Shown here: piece after piece, positions 26,415-35,003 of the stretch | Layout of the letters: each line of letters starts with the position of its first letter | How positions within the stretch are numbered: the stretch's first letter is position 1 | Assembly (NCBI RefSeq): GCF_017875315.1 | Contig: NZ_JAGGMM010000003.1 | Span: 1 to 64,000, forward strand | Reading direction: 5' to 3' | DNA from: Methanomicrobium sp. W14 | GTDB taxonomy: Archaea; Halobacteriota; Methanomicrobia; Methanomicrobiales; Methanomicrobiaceae | DNA: 64,000 nt | Program-made: the position numbers and the translations under genes | The notes under the pieces: generated by a model | The model's input: only the letters and a program-made list of their open reading frames with translations | What the model was told of the DNA's origin: nothing | The model's database searches: none

Positions 26415-26674
26415 AAAACGACAATACAACAGATGCCATAATTTAGTAGCCAATTAATTACCTAACTTATTTTTTTCGGCAGATTTATGAAAGCAAAATT
26501 TTCATTTCTGCCTTCTTCATTGCAAGGCCTGTTGCAGATGCATTTTTTCTTTTTCAGCAAAACAAAAAAAGCCAGACAATTCATCAATTTAGATATCCCT
26601 GCAACTCGCAGAAAAACAAAATCTCTGGTGATAAAAGTATATCATATACAAAATTTAAACAACAATGTATATAT

Positions 26675-27229
26675 ATGTCCAGAGAAAACAAAAGCTACGT
26701 TCACGGGTATTCGGATAACGAAGCCAAAAGACTGTCAGTACAGGCCAAAACTCTTAATAAAATTCTTTACGGGGATATAACTTATCCTCCGGGTTCCCTT
26801 GTTCTTGAAGCCGGGTGCGGGACAATGACCGTCATTGAAGGTGATCACGGGTCGGCATTCTTCTTCCCTGACAGCGGTTTCGCAAAAAAGGACATAGAAT
26901 GTCTGGTTGCCCTGCAGAAAAAGGCAGGTGGAGACGCTCTTATAGGAAGAAAGCTTTATCCGGTCCTGAGAGAGGCCGGACTTTCAGACGTCCACGTCTC
27001 TCCGAGAATAATATATGCCGATTCGTCATACCCTGAGCTAGTGGAAGGGTTTACGAAAAAGACATTCACGGCAATGGTTGAAGGAGTCGAGGAAAAAGCA
27101 ATTTCCTCTGGAATCATCACAAAATACGAATGGGACAGGGGAATATCTGATTTATACAAAACAGCAGGGGAAAACGGTACGTTCTGCTATACATTCTTCG
27201 AAGCGACAGGCAAAAGACCTGATTCATGA
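26675..27229 (+). CDS. SAM methyltransferase with internal deletion
   Basis: A 184-residue remnant of a class I methyltransferase. Motif I (VLEAGCG) joins directly to a stretch of the late core strand (MTVIEGDHGSAFFFPDS), so about 80-100 residues with motifs II-IV are missing in frame. The C-terminal substrate domain (GLSDVHVSPRIIYADSS, LVEGFTKKTFTAMVEGV) is intact. Family members are usually about 270 residues. It therefore cannot fold as a normal SAM enzyme and may be a recent in-frame deletion mutant. TATA-like AGTATATCATATAC (26635-26648) fits a leaderless start at this ATG. Confidence 0.8.
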   Translation: MSRENKSYVHGYSDNEAKRLSVQAKTLNKILYGDITYPPGSLVLEAGCGTMTVIEGDHGSAFFFPDSGFAKKDIECLVALQKKAGGDALIGRKLYPVLREAGLSDVHVSPRIIYADSSYPELVEGFTKKTFTAMVEGVEEKAISSGIITKYEWDRGISDLYKTAGENGTFCYTFFEATGKRPDS

Positions 27230-27358
27230 GTCCTAAAATCACGGTGCTGAAAGAACAGTTAATTCATCCGTATTTTAATCAGAAAACAAGTCCCAAAATA
27301 CCTGAAAAATAGAGATTAAATGTATTTCTTCGGTTTTAAGGGTTTTAACCGGCATCCT

Positions 27359-28558
27359 TCATTTCTTTTTGAATATTTCCCTTGCAGCGGCAATCCTCTC
27401 TTCAAAGTCAGGCCCTTCCATTTCTTTTACAACTGACTCAAGAACTGCCGGGATATCGATATGCTGCGGGCATTTCCCGACACACTCGCCGCACTGAATG
27501 CACAGGGACGCATACTCAGGCTCTCCCACGGAAAGAACCCCCCCCTGTTGCGCAGCATAAACAAACTTTGCATTTTCAGGGTCACCGGTGAGGGATATAT
27601 TGTTATACTGCTCAAAACAGCCCGGAATATTCACGCCGGAAGGGCAGGGCATGCAGTAATGGCAGCCTGTACAGCCCACTTTCATCAGTTCCCGGTATTT
27701 GCCCTCAACTTCTTTTATAATATCAAGTTCGGCTCCGGAAAGCGAATCAGGGTATCCCTCATCTGCAACCAAAAGGTTTTCCCTGACCTCCTCTTCATCA
27801 CCCATACCTGACAAAACTACAGTGACCTCAGGGTGGTTCCATACCCAGCGAAGGGCCCACTCTGCAGGAGTCCTTTTCACAGGGGCTTCGTCCCAGATTT
27901 CCTTTACAACCTCAGGCACGGTTTTCGTCAGGTTTCCTCCGCGTAGAGGCTCCATCACGATTACAGCAAGACCTTTTGAGGCAGCATATTCCAACCCTTT
28001 AGTTCCGGCCTGGTTTTTTTCATCGAGATAGTTGTACTGAATCTGGCAAAAGTCCCATTCATAGGCATCTACGATACGTCTGAAGTCCCCGGAAGCACCG
28101 TGAAAGGAAAAGCCTGCATTTACAATCCGTCCATCAGCCTTTGCCCTGTCAAGAAAATCAGCCACGCCCAGGTTTTTAACTTTGTCCCACAGGTCTCCGA
28201 CAAGGGCATGGACAAGATAATAGTCAATATGACTGGTATTGAGTTTTTTAAGCTGGGCGTCCAGGAACCTGTCCATATCCTCCCTCTCTTCAATAAGCCA
28301 CGAGGGAAGCTTCGTTGCAAGTTTTACCTTTTCACGGTACCCGTCTGCAAGGGCACGGCCTAAGAAAGGCTCGCTTCCGCCGTTGTGGTAAGGCCAGGCA
28401 GTATCAACGTAGTTTACTCCGTTGTCTATTGCATACCTCACCTGCCTTTTTGCCCTTTCTTCATCAATTGTGCCGTCCTCTTTCACCGGAAGACGCATGC
28501 ACCCGAACCCGAGTATCGAGAGTTCGTCTCCGTTTTTAGGAACTTTTCTGTATAACAT
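27359..28558 (-). CDS. Aldo/keto reductase with C-terminal ferredoxin domain
   Basis: A 399-residue protein: an aldo/keto reductase barrel (1-280) with YVDTAWPYHNGGSE (Asp and Tyr of the catalytic tetrad), LATKLPSW (Lys) and DYYLVHAL (His), then two cysteine clusters CTGCHYCMPCPSGVNIPGC and CIQCGECVGKCPQHIDIP for iron-sulfur clusters. The combination is common in anaerobes and methanogens; electrons probably come from ferredoxin-like partners rather than only NADPH. It stands alone, with an inverted repeat around its promoter. Confidence 0.93.
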   Translation of the reverse strand: MLYRKVPKNGDELSILGFGCMRLPVKEDGTIDEERAKRQVRYAIDNGVNYVDTAWPYHNGGSEPFLGRALADGYREKVKLATKLPSWLIEEREDMDRFLDAQLKKLNTSHIDYYLVHALVGDLWDKVKNLGVADFLDRAKADGRIVNAGFSFHGASGDFRRIVDAYEWDFCQIQYNYLDEKNQAGTKGLEYAASKGLAVIVMEPLRGGNLTKTVPEVVKEIWDEAPVKRTPAEWALRWVWNHPEVTVVLSGMGDEEEVRENLLVADEGYPDSLSGAELDIIKEVEGKYRELMKVGCTGCHYCMPCPSGVNIPGCFEQYNNISLTGDPENAKFVYAAQQGGVLSVGEPEYASLCIQCGECVGKCPQHIDIPAVLESVVKEMEGPDFEERIAAAREIFKKK

Positions 28559-28760
28559 TTCAGAATCACCTTCTTTATCGTTTCATAAATATTCCTGCAC
28601 TTTCTGATGCCATAACACTGAATCAGATTTTGTTTTTCAGCCGTATTTAAGCAGCAGGTCACTGTAATCACCTTTTTTACCGGCCGCACCAGGCTTAGAA
28701 TCATTAAATACCCGCCAACTGAAAACCAGTACCACTGTTTTCCTTTTCTATCTTAGTATC

Positions 28761-28797
28761 TGTTTGTACAATATAACTTATTCAGTGAATACAAACA
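28761..28797. promoter_or_regulatory. Inverted repeat around the aldo/keto reductase promoter
   Basis: Perfect 8-bp arms TGTTTGTA (28761-28768) and TACAAACA (28790-28797) flank a TATA-like AAGTTATATTG (minus strand). A regulator bound here would cover the promoter of the gene starting at 28558, which would have a 5' leader of nearly 190 bases. Nothing else is visible in the 28559-28896 gap. Confidence 0.4.
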
Positions 28798-28896
28798 AAG
28801 ATGTTTTATACTAACATTAATGATACAGTAAATTTTGTGATTTTACCGGAAAATGACTGAAAAGAACAATTCAGGCAAAAAATAGGTTTTTTGAGG

Positions 28897-29280
28897 TCAT
28901 CTCTTTTTCAATGAAAAAACAGCACTGAGAACTTTTTGGTATGACTCACCTGAAAGGCAGTGCTCCATGATGCAGGCATCCCGGCATGCTATAACCGGCT
29001 CTAATCCCATAAATTCAAGCAGATGACAGAGCACTATCCGCGACTGCTCCACCTGTCCGGCAAAGCGTTCTCCCTCACTGGTCAGAGTAACGCCGCAGTA
29101 AGGTTTGTAGTTTACAAGTCCTGCGTCAGAAAGGCATTTAATCCCGTTAGTTACGGCAGCAGGAGTCAAATCCAGCGCCGCTTCAACATCACGCGGCTTT
29201 ACGCGATCATTTCCGCCTGAAACCCTGCGAATTGCTTCAAGGAGGTCTTTATTTTTCAGTGTAACTTTTTTTTCAGCCAT
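28897..29280 (-). CDS. DtxR/MntR-type metal-dependent regulator
   Basis: A protein of about 127 residues. A winged helix (LLEAIRRVSGG, VKPRDVEAALDLTPAAV, GVTLTSEGERFAG) is followed by the metal-binding and dimer region HLLEFMGLEPVIACRD with ACIMEHCLSGESYQK, the DtxR signature with Cys, Glu and His ligands. It should repress metal-uptake genes when Fe or Mn is plentiful. I start at the ATG at 29280; further upstream in-frame starts would add an unlikely cysteine- and aromatic-rich tail. No partner transporter is visible nearby, but the aldo/keto reductase promoter lies just downstream. Confidence 0.85.
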   Translation of the reverse strand: MAEKKVTLKNKDLLEAIRRVSGGNDRVKPRDVEAALDLTPAAVTNGIKCLSDAGLVNYKPYCGVTLTSEGERFAGQVEQSRIVLCHLLEFMGLEPVIACRDACIMEHCLSGESYQKVLSAVFSLKKR

Positions 29281-29458
29281 ATTCATAAACCGGTAAGACA
29301 CATAGGGGGGGCTTAAAATCCAGCATTTTGTATGGACCACGGCCGTACAGCCTTATTTAAACTGCCTTTAAACAGGTTCAAAACCAAAACGGGATGAATT
29401 TTAGAAAAGAGGAGGAAAGGCCCATGCCTCTTCAAATCCTATCCTGCACGGAATGACT

Positions 29459-29944
29459 TTACTGCTCAACACCTGTAGAATGAAGTTTTTTCTGAATTCT
29501 GCCTAACTTCTGCTCGATATTGTCAAGCATTTTTTCGTACTGCTCAATTTTTTCGCACGGCAAATCTTCAATGTATGAAAGATTACTGTCCATATCTCTA
29601 AGTATGGCATCAACTGATCCCGGTTTTTCAAACTCACCTGTACCAAACATGCTTATCTCCTCAGACCCTTCCTCTGTCAGCTCATATCTTCCGTCTTCTT
29701 TCTTTATAATCAGTTTATCTTCAACAGCCTTACCCAGGAGCGGATAAATGGAGCCCGGTGACGGTCTCCAGTGACCATGAGTCATAAGGTCAATAGCGTC
29801 CATAAGTTCGGCCCCGTTTTTCGGTCCTTCATTTAACAAACGCAGGACTATGATTTTTAACCCGCCGTATCCACGGAAAAAACCTATACGGTTGAATTTT
29901 CTCATAAATGCTCTCATTTCAGCACGATTGTCATTCATTAGCAT
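29459..29944 (-). CDS. PadR-family regulator
   Basis: A 161-residue regulator. The N-terminal winged helix (LKIIVLRLLNEGPKNGAEL, HWRPSPGSIYPLLGKAVED, GRYELTEEGSEEI) is typical of PadR, and the C-terminal helix (IEQYEKMLDNIEQKLGRIQK) provides dimerisation. The start may be this ATG or the one at 29938, behind AAAGGGATG. A perfect palindrome lies just upstream, so autoregulation is likely; the ligand is unknown. Confidence 0.88.
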   Translation of the reverse strand: MLMNDNRAEMRAFMRKFNRIGFFRGYGGLKIIVLRLLNEGPKNGAELMDAIDLMTHGHWRPSPGSIYPLLGKAVEDKLIIKKEDGRYELTEEGSEEISMFGTGEFEKPGSVDAILRDMDSNLSYIEDLPCEKIEQYEKMLDNIEQKLGRIQKKLHSTGVEQ

Positions 29945-29981
29945 CCCTTTCGCATCAGTTATTTGCCGACATCGTTTAACT

Positions 29982-30016
29982 GATATCGGTTTACCGATAT
30001 CGACAATACGATATTG
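29982..30016. promoter_or_regulatory. Palindromic operator upstream of the PadR gene
   Basis: GATATCGGT (29982-29990) and ACCGATATC (29993-30001) form a perfect inverted repeat, followed by a related half-site CGATATTGG (30009-30017). It lies about 40 bases upstream of the PadR start and is a probable autoregulatory site. In the remaining gap up to 30412 I see only a TATA-like run near 30098-30106 and no gene. Confidence 0.55.
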
Positions 30017-30412
30017 GGAGAGAATTTATAAAAAGTTTTCTACCCGGTAAACTGATAAAAGGAAAAAATTCCTGAAAAAACGGACAAAATAATATTGCAT
30101 TATATATTTTTTCCTCCGGAAGAATAAGTATGTATAAAAGAATTATACCTGATATAACCTGTAGCCACAAGTTTTTCAAAGGTTTCATGAAGAGAACACA
30201 CACACAAAAGCGGTATTTTCTGTTTCACCTCCATAAAACATCAAATGCACGAAAAAAGAGCTGTTCTTTAACCTGCTCCAAATAATGAATAAAAATGACA
30301 GCTTTAACAATCACTGTACTTTCCGGTGGCACCAACTATATCAGTCCCCGGAAATTCAAATAAATACCCTAAAAAGGTGGTCACGGGCCGGCAGTGTCAC
30401 ATCCCGGACTCG

Positions 30413-31843
30413 TTACTCTTTCATTCCCATTATATCATCAAGCCAGTCGAATTTGGCACCAAAAGACTGCCCGGACGCTCCGAACTGGCAGTGCGAGCCG
30501 GCACCGTATTCGTCTGAAAATAATATGTATTTCTTTTCACATGTAAGATGACCGTAAAGCTCCTTTGCCTGCAAACCGCCGGGGTCCAGGTGGTCGTTAT
30601 CACTGGAACATACAAGTGTCGGACAGCTTATCTTTTCGGCAATTCCTGCAAGTGAAAAATTCATCCATTTTGCCCAGAACTGTGCTGGAGAGCCGGCACT
30701 GAAAACGAACATCCCGTTCTCGTTCAGCCACCGGGTGCCGGTATCACCCGCCATAGCTCCTTTTATGGCATCGTTGAACTCGTCAGGGTCTGTCTGCAGC
30801 CATTTATTCAGGTCTTCTTCAGTCGTGTCCGCAGCCGCTCCCCCTTCTTTCTGCAGGTTTTTCAGGAGAGTTTCCCCGACGTCATATGTACCAGGGTCTG
30901 CGATAAGCGCCGTAATACGGTGCTCATATGCGGCACCGCGGGGAGCGAGGTATCCGCCGAGGGAAATTCCCCAGAGTGCAATATGGTCTTCGTCGACATC
31001 GGTCCGGCTCACTGCATAGTCAACAACAGGTGTGATGACATTTTCCCAGTCATAGCGAAACGGAATATGCTGAACCCTTATCACTTCACCCTGGCCCGGC
31101 CCCTCGAACGTCAGGACATTGTACCCGCGTTTTATTCCTTCCATCGCATAGGAATGGAGCTCTTCCTGGCAGCCGTCAAAGCCGGTCTGGATGATAAGAA
31201 GCGGTCGCGGTGTGCCGGAATCATCAGCCATATAGAAATAGCCAGGAAGAGTCGTATTCTCATACGGGATGTCGACAATCTCATAAGGGACGTCATCGAG
31301 TGCCAGTGCGTCACGGAAAGAGTCACGGCTCTTTTCCCACGTTCCAGGGATTCGGGGGTCAGAGGAATTTCCGTGCAGGAAAAATTCGGCTGTGCGGTAA
31401 TACGTTGCAGCCCGGTAATATGCTTCCATTGCAGAACGCCTGTGCCCGGCCGCAAGACTTTCGTCACCCGCATCCCGGATGGCATCCGCGGTTTTATTCC
31501 ATTCTCTGTACCAGCTCTCAAAATCCCCTTCTGTGATTCGCGACGCGGTTGAAAGGCACTCCCCGATGTCAGCCTCACCCGAATACGAAGCCCCGATTGT
31601 CCTCAGGAACTGAAAATTGAATTCCTTATCGCCAAATATCTGCGAAGAATTGACAGGAGCAGGTTTTACAGACGTTTCAGGAATTTCAGGTGTTTCAGTT
31701 GCATCAACAGCGGGTGAAGTCTGCGATTGCTGAACCTGACCGGTGCAGCCTGAAGAAATTGTAAAGGCAAAAACAATTGTTATCAATGTTGTCAGGAGGG
31801 TTAAGGTTATGATATCTATTTTACAGGCTCTCCCGGATTTCAT
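30413..31843 (-). CDS. Alpha/beta hydrolase lipoprotein
   Basis: A 476-residue exported hydrolase with a lipobox ISSGC followed by a Pro/Thr linker. A helical domain with an AMEAYYRAATYYRTAEFFL segment comes before the hydrolase fold: strand and oxyanion region PRPLLIIQTGFDGCQEE, nucleophile elbow LWGISLGGYLAPR (G-x-S-x-G), acidic residue region CSSDNDHLDPGG and late histidine in GAGSHCQF. This is the FrsA/dienelactone-hydrolase-like esterase or peptidase layout. The substrate is unknown. Confidence 0.88.
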   Translation of the reverse strand: MKSGRACKIDIITLTLLTTLITIVFAFTISSGCTGQVQQSQTSPAVDATETPEIPETSVKPAPVNSSQIFGDKEFNFQFLRTIGASYSGEADIGECLSTASRITEGDFESWYREWNKTADAIRDAGDESLAAGHRRSAMEAYYRAATYYRTAEFFLHGNSSDPRIPGTWEKSRDSFRDALALDDVPYEIVDIPYENTTLPGYFYMADDSGTPRPLLIIQTGFDGCQEELHSYAMEGIKRGYNVLTFEGPGQGEVIRVQHIPFRYDWENVITPVVDYAVSRTDVDEDHIALWGISLGGYLAPRGAAYEHRITALIADPGTYDVGETLLKNLQKEGGAAADTTEEDLNKWLQTDPDEFNDAIKGAMAGDTGTRWLNENGMFVFSAGSPAQFWAKWMNFSLAGIAEKISCPTLVCSSDNDHLDPGGLQAKELYGHLTCEKKYILFSDEYGAGSHCQFGASGQSFGAKFDWLDDIMGMKE

Positions 31844-32061
31844 AGTTAACTACGGAATAGTAGAATAGCAGTAGTGATAACTTTTACGAAAATTTCAGCA
31901 GGATTTATATGTGACTTTGTATGCTTTCGGTCATGTACAAACTATGTGACTATCATATTCAGAATAGTTAAATTTCAGGACAGAGTGCTGATATGGAGCT
32001 TTAATACATTAGGTTAAATGCTCCATTAACTATTTATTGTATTAACTGAATAGATTGATCT

Positions 32062-33354
32062 ATGGTACTACCACACTACCAGAGCATCGAAAATATGGAA
32101 ATTGTTTTCCATAGAAGTGATAACCAAAACACAAGGGACTATAATAGGTCTCTTATAAGAGCCGTTGAAGACGGGAGAATAACCGAACGGGATAAACAGT
32201 TAATAAACTCTTTTATATCCAGAATTACTGTAAATAATGATATTTCAACAGGAAGACAACTGAAAATCTGTCGTTCTTTAATTCTTTGGAGAAATTTTGT
32301 ATCTGAATATGAAAACAGTACTTATGATGACATAGTTATCGGTATAAAAGAGATCCGAAGCGTAAAATCTAAGAATGGTACAAAATATAAGCAGAATACA
32401 TTAAGAGATCACATTAATTTTTTGAAAAGGTTTTACATCTGGCTAATAGACAGCGGATATTCATCTATACCAGAGAAGGAAATTAAAAAAATCAAAATTC
32501 CAACTCGAGATAAGATGACAAAAACTGTTGGTGATATTCTCACTCCTGCTGAGGTCAAAAAAATGATTGAAGCCTGTTCAAACAACAGGGACAGGGCGAT
32601 GATCAGTATGCTCTATGAAGGAGCTTTCAGGGCAGGTGAAATAGGTAATTTAAAGTGGGGAGATGTGGAATTCAGAGATACTGGTTTGGTTGTGAATACT
32701 GATTTTAAAACCGGGAAGCCACGCAGGATTCCTTTGGCGAATACCACACCCTATTTGGCTAATTTAAAGGATGATTATCCATATAAAATAACTCCTGATA
32801 TGCCTGTTTTCTTAACTTACGTAAATAATGACCCGCATCATGGGAACGACGAATCACGACCGGCTCATAAGTATATGACTTATGCCGGAATCAGAAAACA
32901 GCTTAAGATAATTGCTGAAAAGGCTGGTATTGAGAAAAACGTAACTCCTCATATTTTCAGACACAGCAGAATAACTCATCTTGTTAAAGCAGGTTACCCG
33001 GAATCCTACATAAAACGGGTCTGCTGGGGTTCGTTGACAACTGATCAGCTTGAAACGTATCTTCATCTTGATGATACTTATATTGACGAGACTTTTTATC
33101 AGTTTGAAGGGATAAAGCCAAAGGAAGAATTTGAAAAGACTACTCTTGAAGCTATTCAGTGTCCAAGATGTGCAAGTATAAACAGCAATTCAGCTAAGTT
33201 CTGTAGGAAATGCGGTCTTCCTCTTGATGATCAAACAGCACTTGCATATGATCAGATTCAGAGGTTCCTTAATAATTTTGTAACGGCAACAGCACGTGAA
33301 GACCCTCAAAAATTAGTTGAAATAATCTCGGAATATACAAAAAAAATTAACTAA
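32062..33354 (+). CDS. Tyrosine recombinase (integrase) with zinc ribbon
   Basis: A 430-residue site-specific recombinase. A SAM-like core-binding domain (about 35-145; GRQLKICRSLILWRNFVSEY) is followed by the catalytic domain with Arg in YEGAFRAGEIGNL, the beta-hairpin Lys region KTGKPRRIPL, HIFRHSRITHL, and the nucleophile Tyr in TTDQLETYLHLDD. A C-terminal zinc ribbon (CPRCASINSNSAKFCRKCG) is typical of archaeal integrases. It starts the mobile-element zone. It overlaps the convergent 33347 gene by 8 bases. Confidence 0.92.
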   Translation: MVLPHYQSIENMEIVFHRSDNQNTRDYNRSLIRAVEDGRITERDKQLINSFISRITVNNDISTGRQLKICRSLILWRNFVSEYENSTYDDIVIGIKEIRSVKSKNGTKYKQNTLRDHINFLKRFYIWLIDSGYSSIPEKEIKKIKIPTRDKMTKTVGDILTPAEVKKMIEACSNNRDRAMISMLYEGAFRAGEIGNLKWGDVEFRDTGLVVNTDFKTGKPRRIPLANTTPYLANLKDDYPYKITPDMPVFLTYVNNDPHHGNDESRPAHKYMTYAGIRKQLKIIAEKAGIEKNVTPHIFRHSRITHLVKAGYPESYIKRVCWGSLTTDQLETYLHLDDTYIDETFYQFEGIKPKEEFEKTTLEAIQCPRCASINSNSAKFCRKCGLPLDDQTALAYDQIQRFLNNFVTATAREDPQKLVEIISEYTKKIN

Positions 33355-34462
33355 TTTTTCTTTTTTTCCGGCTAAGTGCCGTTCTGCAGGCATTGCTGCA
33401 TGTTCTTTTATCTTTACGGCCAGTTATTGGTTTTCCGCAAATTGGGCAAATTCTAATGTTTGATTCATATTTCTTTTTTCTTAAATGATATTGAGATCTG
33501 CATTCATAGCTGCAAAAGAGAGCCTTTTTAGTACTAAAAAATTTTCTTCCACACATAATGCAATATCTCTGGCATAGTGCATGGCTTAAAAGCAATTTGT
33601 TACTACTCAGGTCTTCTTTGAGATACCTCAATTTACCTATATATTTTATATCATCATCAGAGTTATCTAAAAATTTATTTTCAGGTAATTCACCCAATAC
33701 ACAAAATTTGCTTGTTTTTTCTGTTATTTGGCGATATTTATGATTTCCTAAATACTCCTTTGAGTATTCCTTTAGTTCAGATAGATATCTATCGCGAAAA
33801 TTATCTAGTTTATGGAAATAAATAAAATATGGTTCAGGATTCAAATCTAGTGGAATTCTAGGTGAAATTACAGGTTTATCACTTAAGAGATTGTCTAATT
33901 TCTCGTAAAAGCATCCATAATGCTCCAGTTTTCTTCTGCAATATTTCTGATATTCGTTTTCCAGAGAAATAGCAATATGGTTATATTTCATAGCAGTTTC
34001 AAAATCATCCTTTTTAACTTTGTGAATATATATTCCAAGATCCATATATTGATAATACCTTACGTATGCCGATAGACACTTTAAGTGACCTTTTGAGCCA
34101 TGCGAATTTCTGTAGAGGTATAATGCTACTGGTCTACTGAGAATAGTTAGGTTCTCTTGGAGGTTTGAACACATAGGCTCCAAAAATTCCTTTTCGACAT
34201 TAAGTATTCTACTTATTTTATAAAACAGGGGATCTGAACTGCGAAAATAAAAATATTCACGAAATAAATAATAAAATAGGTGTTTAGTTATGAATTCTCT
34301 TATACCCGGTATTGTAAAGTTAAATTTGTTTTCTGAATATACATTTAATTGGCACAAATCCAAAAAGATCTCCTTACGAAACGACATGATTAGATTTTCA
34401 TAATATTTGCGAATTGAAGGGTTATACAACATGTTTTTTGATTCAGAGGTCTTTTTGGGCAT
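33347..34462 (-). CDS. Hypothetical protein with two C-terminal zinc fingers
   Basis: A 371-residue mostly helical protein with many Tyr and Leu residues. Its C-terminal 75 residues hold two treble-clef-like zinc motifs: CIMCGRKFFSTKKALFCSYEC and CPICGKPITGRKDKRTCSNAC, followed by a very basic tail SRKKRKIS. This tail resembles the CGxxF-C-x-YEC type found in element-encoded DNA-binding proteins. The main body is not recognised. It is convergent with the integrase and probably belongs to the same element. Confidence 0.75.
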   Translation of the reverse strand: MPKKTSESKNMLYNPSIRKYYENLIMSFRKEIFLDLCQLNVYSENKFNFTIPGIREFITKHLFYYLFREYFYFRSSDPLFYKISRILNVEKEFLEPMCSNLQENLTILSRPVALYLYRNSHGSKGHLKCLSAYVRYYQYMDLGIYIHKVKKDDFETAMKYNHIAISLENEYQKYCRRKLEHYGCFYEKLDNLLSDKPVISPRIPLDLNPEPYFIYFHKLDNFRDRYLSELKEYSKEYLGNHKYRQITEKTSKFCVLGELPENKFLDNSDDDIKYIGKLRYLKEDLSSNKLLLSHALCQRYCIMCGRKFFSTKKALFCSYECRSQYHLRKKKYESNIRICPICGKPITGRKDKRTCSNACRTALSRKKRKIS

Positions 34463-34680
34463 ATGTTACACTTATCGCTTCACATTTAAAAATTAATACG
34501 TAACCCGACCCACAGAGATGGTATGAATATAAGTAAACGAAAAACGAGACTGTCCTGTTGGATACTCACCGAAAAGATTTCATTCCAAGTTTTTGACTTT
34601 TTGATTGAGAGGGTAGTAATAGATCACTTTACCATATTCTCATCAACTAACAGCTACGTCCCAGCAGGAGAGGAGTGACA

Positions 34681-34833
34681 ATGATGTTAGCTACCACACT
34701 ATCCCAGAACACCCCTCTCCAGTATCGGGCTATCTCAAATCAGGACGAGATGGACAGTACCGACACCGTTTATTTTGTTTTATGTCCAGATGAATTTTGT
34801 GTATTTGGAGGTCATAACAATGCAGAGGCCTAA
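34681..34833 (+). CDS. Small element-encoded protein
   Basis: A 50-residue open frame (MMLATTLSQNTPLQYRAISN at the start, ending CVFGGHNNAEA) behind a good ribosome site AGGAGTGA at 34671-34678. Its 3' end overlaps the next start by 14 bases in another frame, and it carries within it the GGAGGT site of that gene, so translational coupling is likely. No homology is recognised, but the signals and overlap support a real gene at the head of the element operon. Confidence 0.55.
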   Translation: MMLATTLSQNTPLQYRAISNQDEMDSTDTVYFVLCPDEFCVFGGHNNAEA

Positions 34834-34999
34834 AATACAGATAACCCAGGAGATCCTTGATCGGTTGCCTGAGATAGAGAAAGCTTTTGCGTATTACCTA
34901 ATCGATAAAAAAGAGCTGGTACTTGTAAATGACCTCAGTTCAAAAGAAAATCCTCAGGCTATAGCATGGGATGAGAAAATAGTTCTGCAACGCTGGTGA
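34820..34999 (+). CDS. Small hypothetical protein
   Basis: A 59-residue protein, MQRPKIQITQEILDRLPEIE then a helix and a strand pair (ELVLVNDLSSKE, QAIAWDEKIVLQRW). The GGAGGT at 34807-34812 fixes the ATG at 34820. It lies in the run of overlapping genes 34681-37243, with the next gene 4 bases later. The helix-plus-strand shape could be a small regulator or antitoxin-like protein, but I recognise no family. Confidence 0.7.
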   Translation: MQRPKIQITQEILDRLPEIEKAFAYYLIDKKELVLVNDLSSKENPQAIAWDEKIVLQRW

Positions 35000-35003
35000 T
35001 TAG

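Noticed and set aside
30098-30412. Small gene in the 30002-30412 gap
   Set aside because: No open frame with a credible start and ribosome site was seen.
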